Of a stretch of DNA of 64,000 bases, positions 34,924-45,769 are shown piece by piece. How positions within the stretch are numbered: the stretch's first letter is position 1; each line of letters opens with the position of its first letter. This DNA is from Lepidurus packardi. Taxonomy: Eukaryota > Arthropoda > Branchiopoda > Notostraca > Triopsidae. The stretch covers positions 9,258,565 through 9,322,564 of the forward strand of contig JAKZAN010000001.1 in NCBI GenBank assembly GCA_023053545.1. Reading direction: 5' to 3'. Both the position numbers and the translations under genes were made by a program. The notes beneath the pieces were generated by a model. That model worked only from the letters and a program-made list of their open reading frames with translations, made no database searches and was not told the DNA's origin.

Positions 34924-36306
34924 ATGCATTTTGCCACCGTAAGCATACCTAAGATTTCATCTGGCTATAAATGTATAATTATTTTATAATTTATTTATAT
35001 TTAATGCCAACAGATCATGTGTACCTGCCTGCTCTTCGGTGTTGCTATCGCATTCCCTGGACCGTACTACGGAAGTCCGAATCCAAGGCCACCTTACGAG
35101 CAGAAGCCCCCTTATTCGCAAAAGCCTTATGCGCAGGAACCTTACCCCGCCAAGACTTACACACCAAGACCCGCATACGCGACAAGGCCCACTTCCGCAC
35201 CAAAACATTACGTGCCCACTTACGCGCCAAAATATTACGCACCAAAGTCCACTTACGCTCCAAAGCCCACTTATGCTCCGAAGCCCACTTATGCTCCAAA
35301 GCCCACTTATGTTCCCAAGCCCACTTATGTTCCCAAGCCCACTTATGCTCCCAAGCCCACTTATGCTCCAAAGCCCACTTACGCACCAAGACCTTATGAA
35401 GAGAAGCCGGTTTACGCGCAAAAGCCTGCTTACAAACAAAATCCCGTCTATGAGCAAAAGCCTACGTACGGGCAGAAGCCTACGTACGAGCAGAACCCCG
35501 CCTACGAGAAGCCGATGTACGAACAAAAGCCCGCCTACGAACAAAAGCCCGCCTACGAACAAAAGCCCGCCTACGAACAGAAGCCCGCCTACGAGGACAA
35601 GCCCGCCTACGAGGACAAGCCCGCCTACGAGGACAAGCCCGCCTACGAGGACAAGCCCGCCTACGAGGACAAGCCAGCCTACGAGCAAAAGTCCCTTTAT
35701 GAAGAGAAGCCATATGAGCCAAAATTGTCTTATGAGCAAAAGCCTTACGCACAAGATCCTTCCGAACAAATCCCCGTGTACGAGGTAATATCTTACGAAC
35801 AGATGCCCGAAGACGAGCCACAACCTTACGAAATGGGAAAGCTACCTTACCAGCAGATGCCGCCCTACGAAGAAATGCCACAGCAGTCTTGTGACAATTG
35901 CGAAGAACTTGCTCCTTGCATTCCAGAACAACCATGCAGTGAACCCGAACTCGAACCAACCCCTTGCACGCCGGAACAAACCTGCAATGAACCCGAACCC
36001 ACAAGCGAACTTGAACTCGAACCTACGACCGAGCTTGAACCTTGCAAGGAAGATTCGTGCGAAGAAGGCTCCACAACAGCTGCCCCTACTACTACACCAA
36101 AACCTTGCGAAGGTGAAACAACAGAATCTCCTTGCGAGGCAACTACGACAGAGACTATGACAGAGGCATCTACTACTACTACATCTAAGCCATGCGAAAA
36201 CGAAGCAACAGAATCTCCTTGCGAGGTAACTACAACAGAGACGACTACTACTTCTAAACCATGCGAGAAAGGAACGAAAGAATCTCCATGCGAAGCAGAC
36301 CTTTGA
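34924..36306 (+). CDS. Large secreted Tyr/Lys/Pro-repeat protein with Cys/Thr-rich tail
   Basis: Exon 1 (34924-34938) codes MHFAT and exon 2 is 35014-36306, giving 435 aa. The signal peptide spans the junction (MHFAT|IMCTCLLFGVAIAFPG). The body is tandem six-residue repeats: YAPKPT and YVPKPT (residues about 75-125), AYEQKP, then AYEDKP. The C-terminal third switches to acidic, Cys-bearing blocks (PCTPEQTCNEPEP) and a mucin-like Thr-rich region with repeated TTSKPCENEATESPCE units. No known enzyme or binding domain is present. The YxxKP pattern resembles sclerotised or DOPA-type matrix and adhesive proteins in composition only. A cuticle or secreted-matrix role is inferred from relatives in this window. 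Confidence 0.88.
35228..35690. repeat. 18-bp coding minisatellite
   Basis: 18-base units in frame, such as CCCACTTATGCTCCAAAG (35268-35390) and GCCTACGAGGACAAGCCC (35585-35680, nearly perfect copies). Each unit encodes one six-residue repeat of the KP protein. Confidence 0.9.
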
Positions 36307-37191
36307 ATATTTAAGTGTAAAAGTTGAACACATTTGTCTCGATGCGTGTTTTGTAAAAAGAAGTTGGAATTTACAAATAAAAATTTAAAAGCACTAAAAC
36401 CTTGTGGAATTAAACCCTTACAGCAGCATGCCTAAACTTGTCTTGTCCTAAACTTGTTTCTGGGTACCAGGATGAGCTACCGAGGGACCAAAATTTCGAG
36501 CATATATACCACAGTATAGAGGTTTACACAGTATGGTAACAGGGGTATCCTTCCAATGTTAAGGTTTTCTCACAAATCTCTCGTTCCCAAGAGGATGTGA
36601 GGGTACGAAGGCTTATATGGGGGATGGATTCCCAGACTGTGCCATGTACCCCCATGTAGGCATTCCTAATCTACTAGAGAAAGGGTTCGAGAAGAGAACA
36701 AAACATTCATAAAACGGGGGACTCTCTGGGGCACTCTAGGGAGTTTTGGGCTGACGTAGGGTCCTACCGGCAACGCGCGCATTTGAAAGTGTTTTTGGAA
36801 AAATGCCTATGCTATTTTTTGGTAATAAGTCTTACACTAATCCATTTCAAGTTCACATTGCTTGCTAACACCTAAAGAAATGCAAGTACTTCCTACTTCC
36901 GTGTTTTTGAATGCCTTATAAATAGCGTCGTCCCATCAACTCCTACCAATTGTTATTGCGCTTCCGTGCAGTTTGTTACAAATTTCACATAGCTCACTTT
37001 CAATTTATTTTAAAGAAAATTTTCACCGTTTTCTTAACACGACTCTGTAGTTTGCCTTTTTCAAGACGAAGTACAGTAAACAATTTATTAAGTCATTCAA
37101 AAATGTACATTAATCCAGGAGTGTAATATAAGTGAGTTTTTAGCAAAGCGAGATTTAGTGTCCAATAGTGGTTAAGCTAGTTTACTTAAAC

Positions 37192-40100
37192 ATGCCTAGA
37201 GTAATTTGTTGTGTTCCTTTTTGCAAGAACGCATCCTATAGAAAAGCAGCAGGAAGGAGTTTTTTTTGTATTCCGAAGGATAGTTGTTCGGAATTATGGT
37301 TAGAGGCTCTTCCTAAAGAGTGCGCAGTTTTTTCAAAAAAGCATTTACGAATCTGCTCAGATCATTTTCGTAGTTGTAAGCCATCTCTTTGCTCGCAACA
37401 TCCATTTATTCCTGTTTGCGAACCCTGTGGTGATTTTACACCCATTTATAGTGATCACAACTATGCGCAAAAACTACCCTCTAAAGAAACGCCTGTTTCC
37501 CCACCTTCACCAGAAATTAGTAGTACTCGGGACATTCACCCCGAGACTATATCGATCTTGACGGTTTTCATGCCTCTTTAGATGGTTTGGAATTGGATAG
37601 TGAATTTGAATATGGTAACTTTTCTACTTCCCAAATCCCAACCTTACCCCAGGCATCTTGTTTGCGTGCCGATTGTGCTGCTGTTTCCAAAAAACTTGCG
37701 CATGCCGAAAAATTAGTATCAATGTTAAGAGTACAGTTAAAGAAAACCCGTTCTGCTTCAACATTAGTTAAACACAATTTAAAATACAACAAAGGAAAGT
37801 CAAAGCCCTTAAAACCAAGTTAGCAAACGAGGTGGAGAAAAATGTAGAATTAGAACAGAAGATCTCTGCCCCTTTATCCATTGTTAATATCCTTGCTTTT
37901 TTGTCAACTTATTTGACTCCACCAGCTTGTAATCTCGTTGCGTGTACTGTTCGTAACGCATTAAACGGTTGTAGGAGGCGCCGCTATTTAATAACGGAGG
38001 TAGCAGACGCAATTGGCTTTTATTTAGTTAGTCGAAGAGCTTATAACCAGTGGAGGAACACGTTTGTTTTGCCCTCAACTTCACTGTTAAGAAAGTATGT
38101 GTCTCGAGTTAAGATAAGGCCAGGTTTTAGCGAAATTGTTTTTAAGTTTTTAAAGGTTAAAATGAATTCTTTTACCCGTTTTGAACGCATGTGTGTTTTT
38201 TCCTTTGATGAGATGTCATTAAAGACATCTCTTGATTACGAGATAGGCTCTGATTCAGTTATAGGTTACGAATATTGTCAGACAGGAAATGATGCTAAAG
38301 TAGCGAACTCTGTTTTAGTTTTTATGGTCAAGTCAATTGATGGACACTGGAAACTACCCGTTGGATACTTTTTTGTAAACGGAAGCTGTGCTGCTTCTCT
38401 TCTAGTTAAGTTAGTTAAAAAATTTATAGACAAGCTAGCTGAAGCAAAGTGCGAGGTTATAGCGACAGTTTGTGACCAGGGTCCCAACAACCAGAAAGCT
38501 GCTAGGAACATGGGAGTATCTCTTCTTAAGCCCTTTTTCTTACACAATTCTAAAAATGTCTTTTTTCTTTTCGACGCACCCCACTTGTTAAAAAGTATCA
38601 GAAACAACCTCGTTAAGTATTACATGCTATTCGGTTCGGCCAAAATTAACGTAGCATAGTGGGGTCACTTACGTATGTTTTTTGAAATAGATCGTAAACA
38701 AAAATTCCGTTTAGCTAGGAAGTTAATTCTACAGCATATTAACACAACTAGTTTTCTGAAGATGAAGGTTAAACTAGCTTCGCAGGTTTGCAGTCATACT
38801 GTTGCCGCAGGAATCCGAACTTTAGTTCGGTTTAACAAGCTACTGGTTCAAGCTCTTCAAACCGCAGAGTTCCTCTTAAATTTCAGTTTGTTTGATAGTT
38901 TGTTTGATATTTGTTTGATATCTGTTTGATATTTGTTTGTTTGACAGTTTGTTTGATATTTTTAATGGTTTGTCATCTGTTGATCGCAAAGCTTTGCGAC
39001 GTCCAATTTTCATCCCCACTGTTTTTAGTAGCCCTCACTGGATAACACTTCAGAAGCTTTCAAACTTTCTGCGTTCCATTAAAGCTATTTCTAAGGCTGG
39101 TAAGAATGTCACGAAGCGTATTAAATGTGTAAAATGGCTGGCTGTTATCGGTTAATGTTAGGCATTTATATAAAAACAATGTGATTGACAATCTCCACTT
39201 AAGAAACTTCAACCAGGACAACTTAGAACATTTGTTTGGTAGCATTAGAGCGAGCGGTGGGTTTTCCTGCAACCCTACACCACTTCGATTCCTTAACCTG
39301 TACAAGAAGAATTTGTTTGCCAAGATTCAGCGGATGTCTGACAATAGTTCAGGTAATTGTGATTTTCAAGAAAACGCCAAATTTCGCGAGGGAACAGAGG
39401 CGCTAAGAGAAGAAGTTGAGTGGCATCCGGACGAGTTAGAGGAGACGGGTTTTGTTTACGTTGTTGGGTATTTTTTGCGTAAAATTTTTCAGCGCCATGA
39501 TTGTCACTTTTGCAAGTCTCGTACTGTACAGTGTAACCCAGCATCCGCTCATATGTACAGTCATGAGCAAAAAAAACTGCTCAGCCAAAGCGCAGAGGTA
39601 TAATTAGGCCTCTTGAGGCTGATTTACCTTCATTAGTGGGTGAAAGAGCTTGAACCAATCGGTTACAAGGTGCGCCCGGGAAATTCAAAGGTTTTGTTGA
39701 TATATAAAAATATGTATGACTAAATCCCACCCACCGAGGCCGACAGACTTGAACCCTATTGAGCATATCTGGGCCATCCTTAAACGAGAAATTAAGTAAT
39801 TTTAATTTCCTTTATTTTAAACTCCAATAACGTGCCTTTTTAGCCAATCCAACATAAGAAACGAAGATACGCTCTGGGAAGAGGCAAGCCGAGTATGGAA
39901 ACAATTAGCTGATAATTCAGATTTCTGGCTAAAGCTGGTTGACTCTATGCCACGGAGACTACATGCGTGTATTGAAAATAATGGTGGTATAACAAAGTAT
40001 TAACAGATCACATGAAACGAAGGAATATAGTCATACATATTTTTATATATCAACAAAACCTTTGAATTTCCCGGGCGCACCTTGTAACCGATTGGTTCAA

Positions 40101-40537
40101 GCTCTTTCACCCACTAATGAAGGTAAATCAGTCTCAAGAGGCCTAATTAGACCTCTGCGCTTTGGCTGAGCAGTTTTTTTTGCTCATGACTGTACACTGA
40201 GGAAAGGGCGTACAGTAAGCGACCTTCATGTGGAAGCTTAATAGTCCCGAGCGAGGCCTTTATTCAGTATCTTTTTAAGTGTGAGTCCGTTTTTCAGGAA
40301 ACTTATCAGGAATCCTTTTGTGAGCCAGGGATAGTTAGTGTTATTGTTGCTAAACTTAAACTGCTTGGTTTATCTGAACTGACATGCGAAGCTTTTCCAG
40401 TTGATTATTTTTTTAATTTGTTCGTTCGAGTTAGGATTTACTATACACTTAAAGAAGAAAATGTAGCTGTAGCAGAAAGAGACGTAGTTAAACGTGTTAA
40501 GAAAAATACTAAACTTGCAAAAGTTAGTAACATTTAG
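37192..40537 (+). pseudogene. P-type THAP transposase, defective
   Basis: It begins MPRVICCVPFCKNASYRKA with a THAP zinc finger (C2CH: CVPFC and CSDH). A coiled-coil-like segment follows (LRADCAAVSKKLAHAEKLV). Next is an RNase H-like core with FDEMSLKTSLDYE, VATVCDQGPNN-type and FDAPHLLKSIRNNL motifs. The C-terminus reads FFNLFVRVRIYYTLKEE. These match the THAP9/P-element order. The reading is broken: one-base shifts near 37550 and 37815, an in-frame TAG at 38657-38659, a TTTGATA-rich expansion with stops at about 38885-38960, further stops near 39155, and the Tc1 insertion at 39558. The frame resumes after the Tc1 element and ends at 40535-40537. The element is therefore not self-mobile. Confidence 0.88.
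39558..40192 (+). mobile_element. Tc1/mariner element, deletion derivative, nested in the P element
   Basis: The 635-base element has nearly perfect TIRs of about 165 bases (39558-39723 and 40028-40192, starting CAGTCATGAGC). It is flanked by TA on both sides (39556-39557 and 40193-40194). Between the TIRs only the transposase C-terminus remains: RPTDLNPIEHIWAILKREI (39742 onwards), a probable 53-base intron, then TLWEEASRVWKQLAD and SMPRRLHACIENNGG. DLNPIEHIW carries the last catalytic-region motif of DD34D/E transposases. The N-terminal DNA-binding part is absent, so it is non-autonomous. Confidence 0.92.
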
Positions 40538-41572
40538 GAATAGTTGTAAAGTACCAATGTGATGGATAACTCGTATATAGACATAAATAGTCATAACAAC
40601 ACATATAGACATTAATATACATGGGTATTTTATAGTATATGGGGTTAAACCTGTATACTATAAAACACCTATGTATGGGTTGCAAAATAGACTGCCTCCT
40701 CGTGGTGCAACCTGGGTAACGCGAAATAGTCTAGAATGTGTATACGTGTTGTGCTTTGACCTAGTTAATTCATCTTTTGTTTTAAGCTCACATAGTTTAA
40801 AGCAATAGATTTAAATTACGCGCTTTGTAAACCGTCGTGACCTTTTTTGAACTGCACTGGGAGGTTTGCGAATGTACCCTTTCGTCTTCTGTCCTTTTAG
40901 CTGAATATTACTCTGGGGACCGAGAAGGTCGTGAGAAAACCTTAACATTGGAAGATAGCCCTGTTACCATACTGTGTAAACCTCTATACTGTGATATATA
41001 CTATAAATAGGCCATGTCTACACTGCGGTGCTTGCGGAACAAAGGGTTGCGCAGTCGTAGATTTGGCTACAATAACGATGATTTTTGCTTACATTGATCA
41101 GCGTTTCCATGGTTCGGTTTGTTTTTTTAGCGCTTGGCTCAAGCAATGTTTAGGATTCCATGAGAAACTGGTGCAAAAGTGCTCCTTCCCAGGTTATTAA
41201 AGGGCAATAGCCACCAAAAAACAATTTTGTCTTATTAAAAGGAGTAACAAATATATTTTCTAACTTTATGGGTCTTTTTATCATACGCGAAAACATAACC
41301 TAGATAAAAAGAAAATAAGAAGTCTAAAATTCAAACGATACATATTTTGCCATTGGCCAACGCGGTCACGTGGCCTTGATGACGTAGATAGTGGAGGGCT
41401 AAGCTTCCTGGGCGTCCTGGAATCCGGAAGTCCTGGAATATGTATACCTTAGCTGGTGTACTTACGCTAGTGCCCGGAAAAAACATTTGCCGTTTGCTGA
41501 TGATGTAGATCCCAACAGGTATTTCATAAAGTATGGCTAATCAATCTTTGAAGTAAAATTTTATGTGTTAGG

Positions 41573-41740
41573 AGGAACAGGTTTAGCGCCTACCGTGCTG
41601 TTACCACGAACGTGTATAAGATACTGGGAGCGAGGACGAGAAAGCCCTTGCCAGCATGTGTTGAACATTTCATCAAAAGCAAGTTTCCAGATCCAACTGG
41701 CCAGTATGTCGGATACTCGGAGTGGATGCCTGACGCCTGA
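41573..41740 (+). pseudogene. P2X7-tail-like (Cys/aromatic) exon within the THAP element
   Basis: Reads NRFSAYRAVTTNVYKILGAR, then RKPLPACVEHFIKSKFPD, then GQYVGYSEWMPDA and a stop. An AG acceptor (TTATGTGTTAG) precedes it. The pattern 'YR.f...lG..nR..iPsCv...IR..fPd..G.YvGf' is that of the P2X7 intracellular domain, which also occurs in invertebrate proteins outside receptors. Only this piece is seen, so partner exons are missing or unrecognised. Confidence 0.5.
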
Positions 41741-42249
41741 TAACGATGCGTGACGCCTTTCGACCCTGGCCTTGCCCGAGCCCTTTTCAGGGCTAAGGTC
41801 ATATGAAATCAACAAAAACTTCCGTTTCATAAGCTAAGCTTTTCATTTATTTTCAGGGCTAAAAATCATTCGTAAAAATCCCCTCATTCTTGGTCAGATG
41901 ACAAAAAAAAAAGAAAGAAACCGTTTCCCAAGCTAAGCTTTTTGTTACTCATTATTTTGCTTCGGTTTTTTGAAGCGAGTAACTTTTTCTTCCACAGCTT
42001 TCCGCTTATCCGGATGATAATACGTGCTGCACATGGGTGGCGGAACTCGCGATCTGATTCTTTGATCAAAAGGTGGAATTGGAGAGCTAGCTTGTTCCCT
42101 AGAAGTAAATGCCTTTATATAGAATACATTCTTGGATCAATATAATTTACTCTTTCACGGGTGAAATGTCCGATTCCGTGTCCTCGTATTCGTCGTCCGG
42201 TTCAAAATCTACATCGTCGTCAAAGGGATAGCCCTGTTCAGTTAGGGTA

Positions 42250-43110
42250 CTATTCAGGTTTTCTGAGGTAAAGGTACTGCTTCTTGGAAGCGGGTTCTTT
42301 TCCTACATATAGTTTCTCCAATTTAGAACGTTTGATATGCATTGGTATCCTATTTACCGGCAAAAGTAGCCCGTCCTCAGGAAACTGACAAGAGAAGTCT
42401 TGGGTCGTCATACCGGAGAACTGACAAGAAAAGTCTGCCATTTCAACTCCGGAAAATTGACAAGAGAAATCTTTCATGTTAGCTTCGGCCAAAGTCACTT
42501 CTTCTTCATTGTTTTCCAGATCAATTGCGGGTGTGGACTCCGAAAAAACTAAGTCAGGCACCGAGTCTGACGTACAAGTGCTTGTGGCAATAACTGTTGG
42601 GACAGAACTTGTACTTTCGCTTTGAAGCAGCAATTCTTGGATAATCTAAAACGTGCATATGTCATTACCCTATTTGGTCTTCAAACGTTGGAGTATATTT
42701 ACGTTATGGCGTTGTCTTTTCTCAATAGCTGAGGTTTTCCGAGGTTTGGGTGGACTTCGCACCCCAGACACAGTAGCCGGCCTATCAAACTTAGTAGGGA
42801 TAGCGGTTGGCAACAAACTCCTACCACGACGTTTTGCCCTAAGTCCCATTGCTAACTGTCGATCAACACTACTGTCGAATTGATCTTCGGTGAAATGATC
42901 ACCACAGAGAGACACCCACTTGCTCATTTGGGCTTCCACAAAATCAGCCCTAGTCCTTTGTACTTGCAAAACCCATTGCCGTCTTCTTTGTGCATCTTTT
43001 GGGAATTTATACATCCCTACACCAGCAGTAACATAGTTTTTACAACCGTAAGCAGCACACTGGTTACCAGAACTTTTAGTAATCGACTCTGATGGCAGCT
43101 TACTTGCCAT
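42250..43110 (-). CDS. THAP-domain protein of the Kolobok-like element
   Basis: On the minus strand, exon 1 is 42703-43110 and exon 2 is 42250-42645, with a 57-base GT-AG intron, giving 267 aa. The THAP zinc finger (CAAYGCKNYVTAGVGMYKFP, CGDHFTEDQFD) is followed by a basic region (KFDRPATVSG, RKTSAIEKRQRHN). A Ser/Thr/acidic part then carries three DFSCQF repeats (KDFSCQFSG, ADFSCQFSG, QDFSCQFPE). A further open acidic stretch (GYPFDDDVDFEPDDEYEDTE) lies in another frame down to about 42145 and may be an alternative exon. It probably binds the element's ends; no transposase active site is seen. Confidence 0.7.
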
Positions 43111-43359
43111 TTTTTCACTAAAACTTAGGAAGCACAGAAGAAGTCTATACAGTGCCAGTGAATAACAAAGCGCTCCTGGGCCGCGCCTCCACTATCTACG
43201 TCACGCGCCCGTGGCGGGAAAATGCAAAAAACTTCGCAAGCCCATAACTCAGGAACGGCTAGTCAGAAAAATTTTAAACAAATTTTCCCGTTTTTAGAAT
43301 AATGTGTACAATAAGAATCCATCCAAATATCAATACGCTATACCCGAGGCTGTTGCCCT

Positions 43360-44781
43360 TTAAGAAGAGGAAAAAGGGAAGAATATAACCTTTCATATGA
43401 ACGTTTTTTTTAATGTAATATTTTTTATAAATAAATTATTTCGAACAGGTATCCATGGACTAACTTGCTTGGTCAATGGAAAAAGGTTGTTGGGAATCCT
43501 GAGTCCAAAACGAAGGCAAAGGATTTGTTAAGCCAGTTTTTTTCCCGTCTGAACTTATTCACAGTAACGTCAAATAGGTTTATACTACGAATTAGCTTAT
43601 AACACAAAAGATATTATGTGGCATGCCTAGCCAAGTTTTATAAAGCGCGCCTAGATTTTGCCACAGCAACGGCGACTGAGTTTCAGTTATGTCGAATACA
43701 GCCGTCCACATAGCCATGCCCTATTTATAGTATATTTGACCTAAGGATCAACCTTCTCTGCTTCCCGAAAAGGCCGCCAAATATCTTTCCAAGCAACAAC
43801 TTTTGGGAAACGTAATGGCGAAACCGCGCATACACTTTAAATATTTATCATAAGTGAACTAACCGTTTCAAGTTTAAGAATTTGTACTTAAGAATAAATA
43901 CGTTATTAGAATTTGTGATCATTCAATATGGTAATATAAATAAATCAGCATGTCTACGATTCTTGCTTTTCTACTATAGTTTGTAATTATAACATTTTAC
44001 ATTTACTTACGTTTTGAAGACTTCGTCGAATTCAATCAATATAAAACAAAAGTCCTTGGTATGAGACCCCTACAAATTTCAAAGTTCCGATTAATAACAA
44101 TGACATTGCAAATGACGAATGTTGTACGTTAAGCGATCGTCAGACGGAAGTGCCCTTGAATTCAAAATATTAATTCAAGGAACATGTCCTTGAACATATT
44201 CAAGGAACAAATAGGAGGATTTTTGAGGAGTTTGTTTTGCTTTACAGAAGGGATTAAAGTCTTTGTCGTATAAAGATCAAAGAAAATATCGAAGGGTGCA
44301 AACCATAGCACAATAATACTTTAATCTCGACCTCCTCGATCAAGGCCAATCGCATTAATAAATTTAAAAAAGCGACATTTCTCTTCGGCATTCAAGCCAA
44401 AAGTAATCTAAATTCCCAATCCATGGAAGTATGACCCAGAGTCAGAATAAAATAAAATACAAATCATCAGATCCATCAAGAGTCTTTATCTGTTCAAACA
44501 AGTCCCAAGAAATGCAAGTTCGAATCCTAACCATGGTATGATACAAGGTATGAACCTACTCTTTGATTTGTGTGCTAAATTCCGGAATACTCTTTGATTT
44601 GTGTGCTAAATTCCGGAATACTCTAAAATTGTATATATTCAAGAGCTATTCCGGCATATCAGAACTCAAATATTTTCCTTTTTTGTATCTACATTTTCTT
44701 TGCTTGTTGGTGGTTACCTTCATTATTCACTGTGACGCCACTCAGCGGTATGCTTCAGCAAGCCAACGTTATGGTACCCAT
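43360..44781. other. Intergenic, with a relic promoter-like block
   Basis: No gene supported. Bases 44090-44240 resemble the upstream region of array gene B (ACGTTAAGCGATCG, GGAGGATTTTTGAGG) without a following gene, so a lost cuticle-gene copy is likely. A 31-base direct repeat lies at 44558-44620. Confidence 0.5.
44558..44624. repeat. 31-bp tandem repeat, two copies
   Basis: ACTCTTTGATTTGTGTGCTA plus eleven more bases, repeated exactly from 44558 and from 44589, with the first few bases starting a third copy. Confidence 0.9.
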
Positions 44782-45045
44782 CACAGTATGAAAGGTTTAC
44801 ACAGTAGCATAATACGGGAATCTTCCAATGTAAAGGTTTCGGACCGGCTTTCTCGGTCTCAAGAAGATTTGCGGATACTGAGGAACATAAAAGCGAAGGA
44901 TTCACAGACATACCCCCTAAGTAGGCATTCCTAATCTAGTATATAAAGGGTTCGAGAAGAGAACACAACATTCACAAAACGGGAAACTGGCGACTTTCGG
45001 GTACTCTAGGGAGTTTTGACTACCATAGGCCCAACCTGCATTGTA
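44782..45045. mobile_element. One-ended relic of the P-type element (left end)
   Basis: Begins CACAGTATGAAAGGTTTACA and follows the left end of the 36510 element through GTAGGCATTCCTAATCTAG, AAAGGGTTCGAGAAGAGAA and CTCTAGGGAGTTTTG. No matching right end follows. Sequence similar to the protease 3' flank at 13.8 kb begins soon after. Confidence 0.75.
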
Positions 45046-45104
45046 CATGCCAATCACATGATGAAAATATTTTTTTTCTACTGTTGCTTCCTAACAGTAT
45101 AAGC

Positions 45105-45380
45105 TGAATGGTTTACACGAAATGCCCGTTCCTATCTGTTGAAATCCTAGTATGAAACCGAAGCACATACGCTTTCTTGTATTACAAGAAAATACACATG
45201 TATAGTAAAACGAATTTTTAAGCATCCGAAAGAACTAAGATGTAAGAAGCGCTTGTTATTTTATAATTTTGTATTGCATAAAGGTACCAAAATATGTTCA
45301 TTATAAGACGATTTCCATAATTCCATTGTAATTTTTATAATTCATGTAATGAAATGCCTCCATATGCTGTACTTATAGCT
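45105..45380. repeat. Duplicated protease 3' flank (partner at 13790-14110)
   Basis: Parallel similarity with 13790-14110, for example GTTCCTATCTGTTGAAATCC and AAAATACACATGTATAGTAAAACG. Confidence 0.6.
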
Positions 45381-45769
45381 TAACCTTGCCTTTCTTTTTT
45401 TGGCATAAGAGTACATCAATATGCCCCAAATTGAGTTGTTGACATAGTTCTACATTCCTGCTCCATTTTCAAAAGTGTCCAGTGGGGAAACCCAGAACAA
45501 TTAGCACTGGGATAAAAAACCAGCACTCGAATTACGACAATTATCACAACTACATAAGCCCAGGATTTTAGAACCTCTGCTAAAAGAGATTCAGACAATG
45601 AACTTCCCGCAGGTTCAAAGAAAGTAATTATTATTGACTAATTTTTGAATGAAAGAGTTCATGAAAACTCCCAGTACATAAGGAGGACAGAAATGCTGGA
45701 AGAGCAGGAAAAGCATTCCTTAGAATCCTCTGGTTAACTATTCCATATCTAAAGAATAAGTTATCTGCC

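Larger units (their letters stand above)
36510..40993 (+). mobile_element. P-superfamily DNA transposon, near full length, with nested Tc1 element
   Basis: The 4484-bp element has TIRs of about 64 bases (left CACAGTATAGAGGTTTACAC, the right end its complement with one or two mismatches). It is flanked by perfect 8-base duplications ATATATAC at 36502-36509 and 40994-41001, the target-site length of P elements. Inside is a THAP-type transposase reading left to right (37192-40537). The similarity of the ends extends past the TIR (CTCTCGTTCCC versus TTCTCGGTCCC). Internally deleted relatives lie at 4176-4618 and 44782-45045. A 635-base Tc1 element sits in the 3' part of the transposase. Confidence 0.92.
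41201..43359. mobile_element. TTAA-flanked THAP element, Kolobok-like
   Basis: The 2159-base element is bordered by TTAA (41197-41200 and 43360-43363). Termini are AGGGCAATAGCC (left) and, inverted, AGGGCAACAGCC (right). A TTAA target and a THAP protein together point to Kolobok rather than piggyBac. It encodes a minus-strand THAP protein and a plus-strand fragment resembling a P2X7-tail (ballast) domain. No DDE catalytic core could be read, so it is probably a shortened, dependent copy. A decayed relative lies at 14668-15620. Confidence 0.72.

Noticed and set aside
34984-35823. Long open frame (279 codons) on the minus strand opposite the large KP-repeat gene
   Set aside because: It is a shadow of the 18-base repeat: codons such as AAG CCC read backwards give no stops. 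The sense frame has a signal peptide, intron and TATA box; the antisense frame has none.
41201-43359. piggyBac element because of the TTAA flanks
   Set aside because: It encodes a THAP protein, which fits Kolobok, and no piggyBac transposase motif was found.
40994-43735. A larger composite element bounded by ATACTATAAATAGG (40999) and its complement near 43715
   Set aside because: Only about 14 bases match; no longer terminal repeat or target duplication supports an element with these ends.
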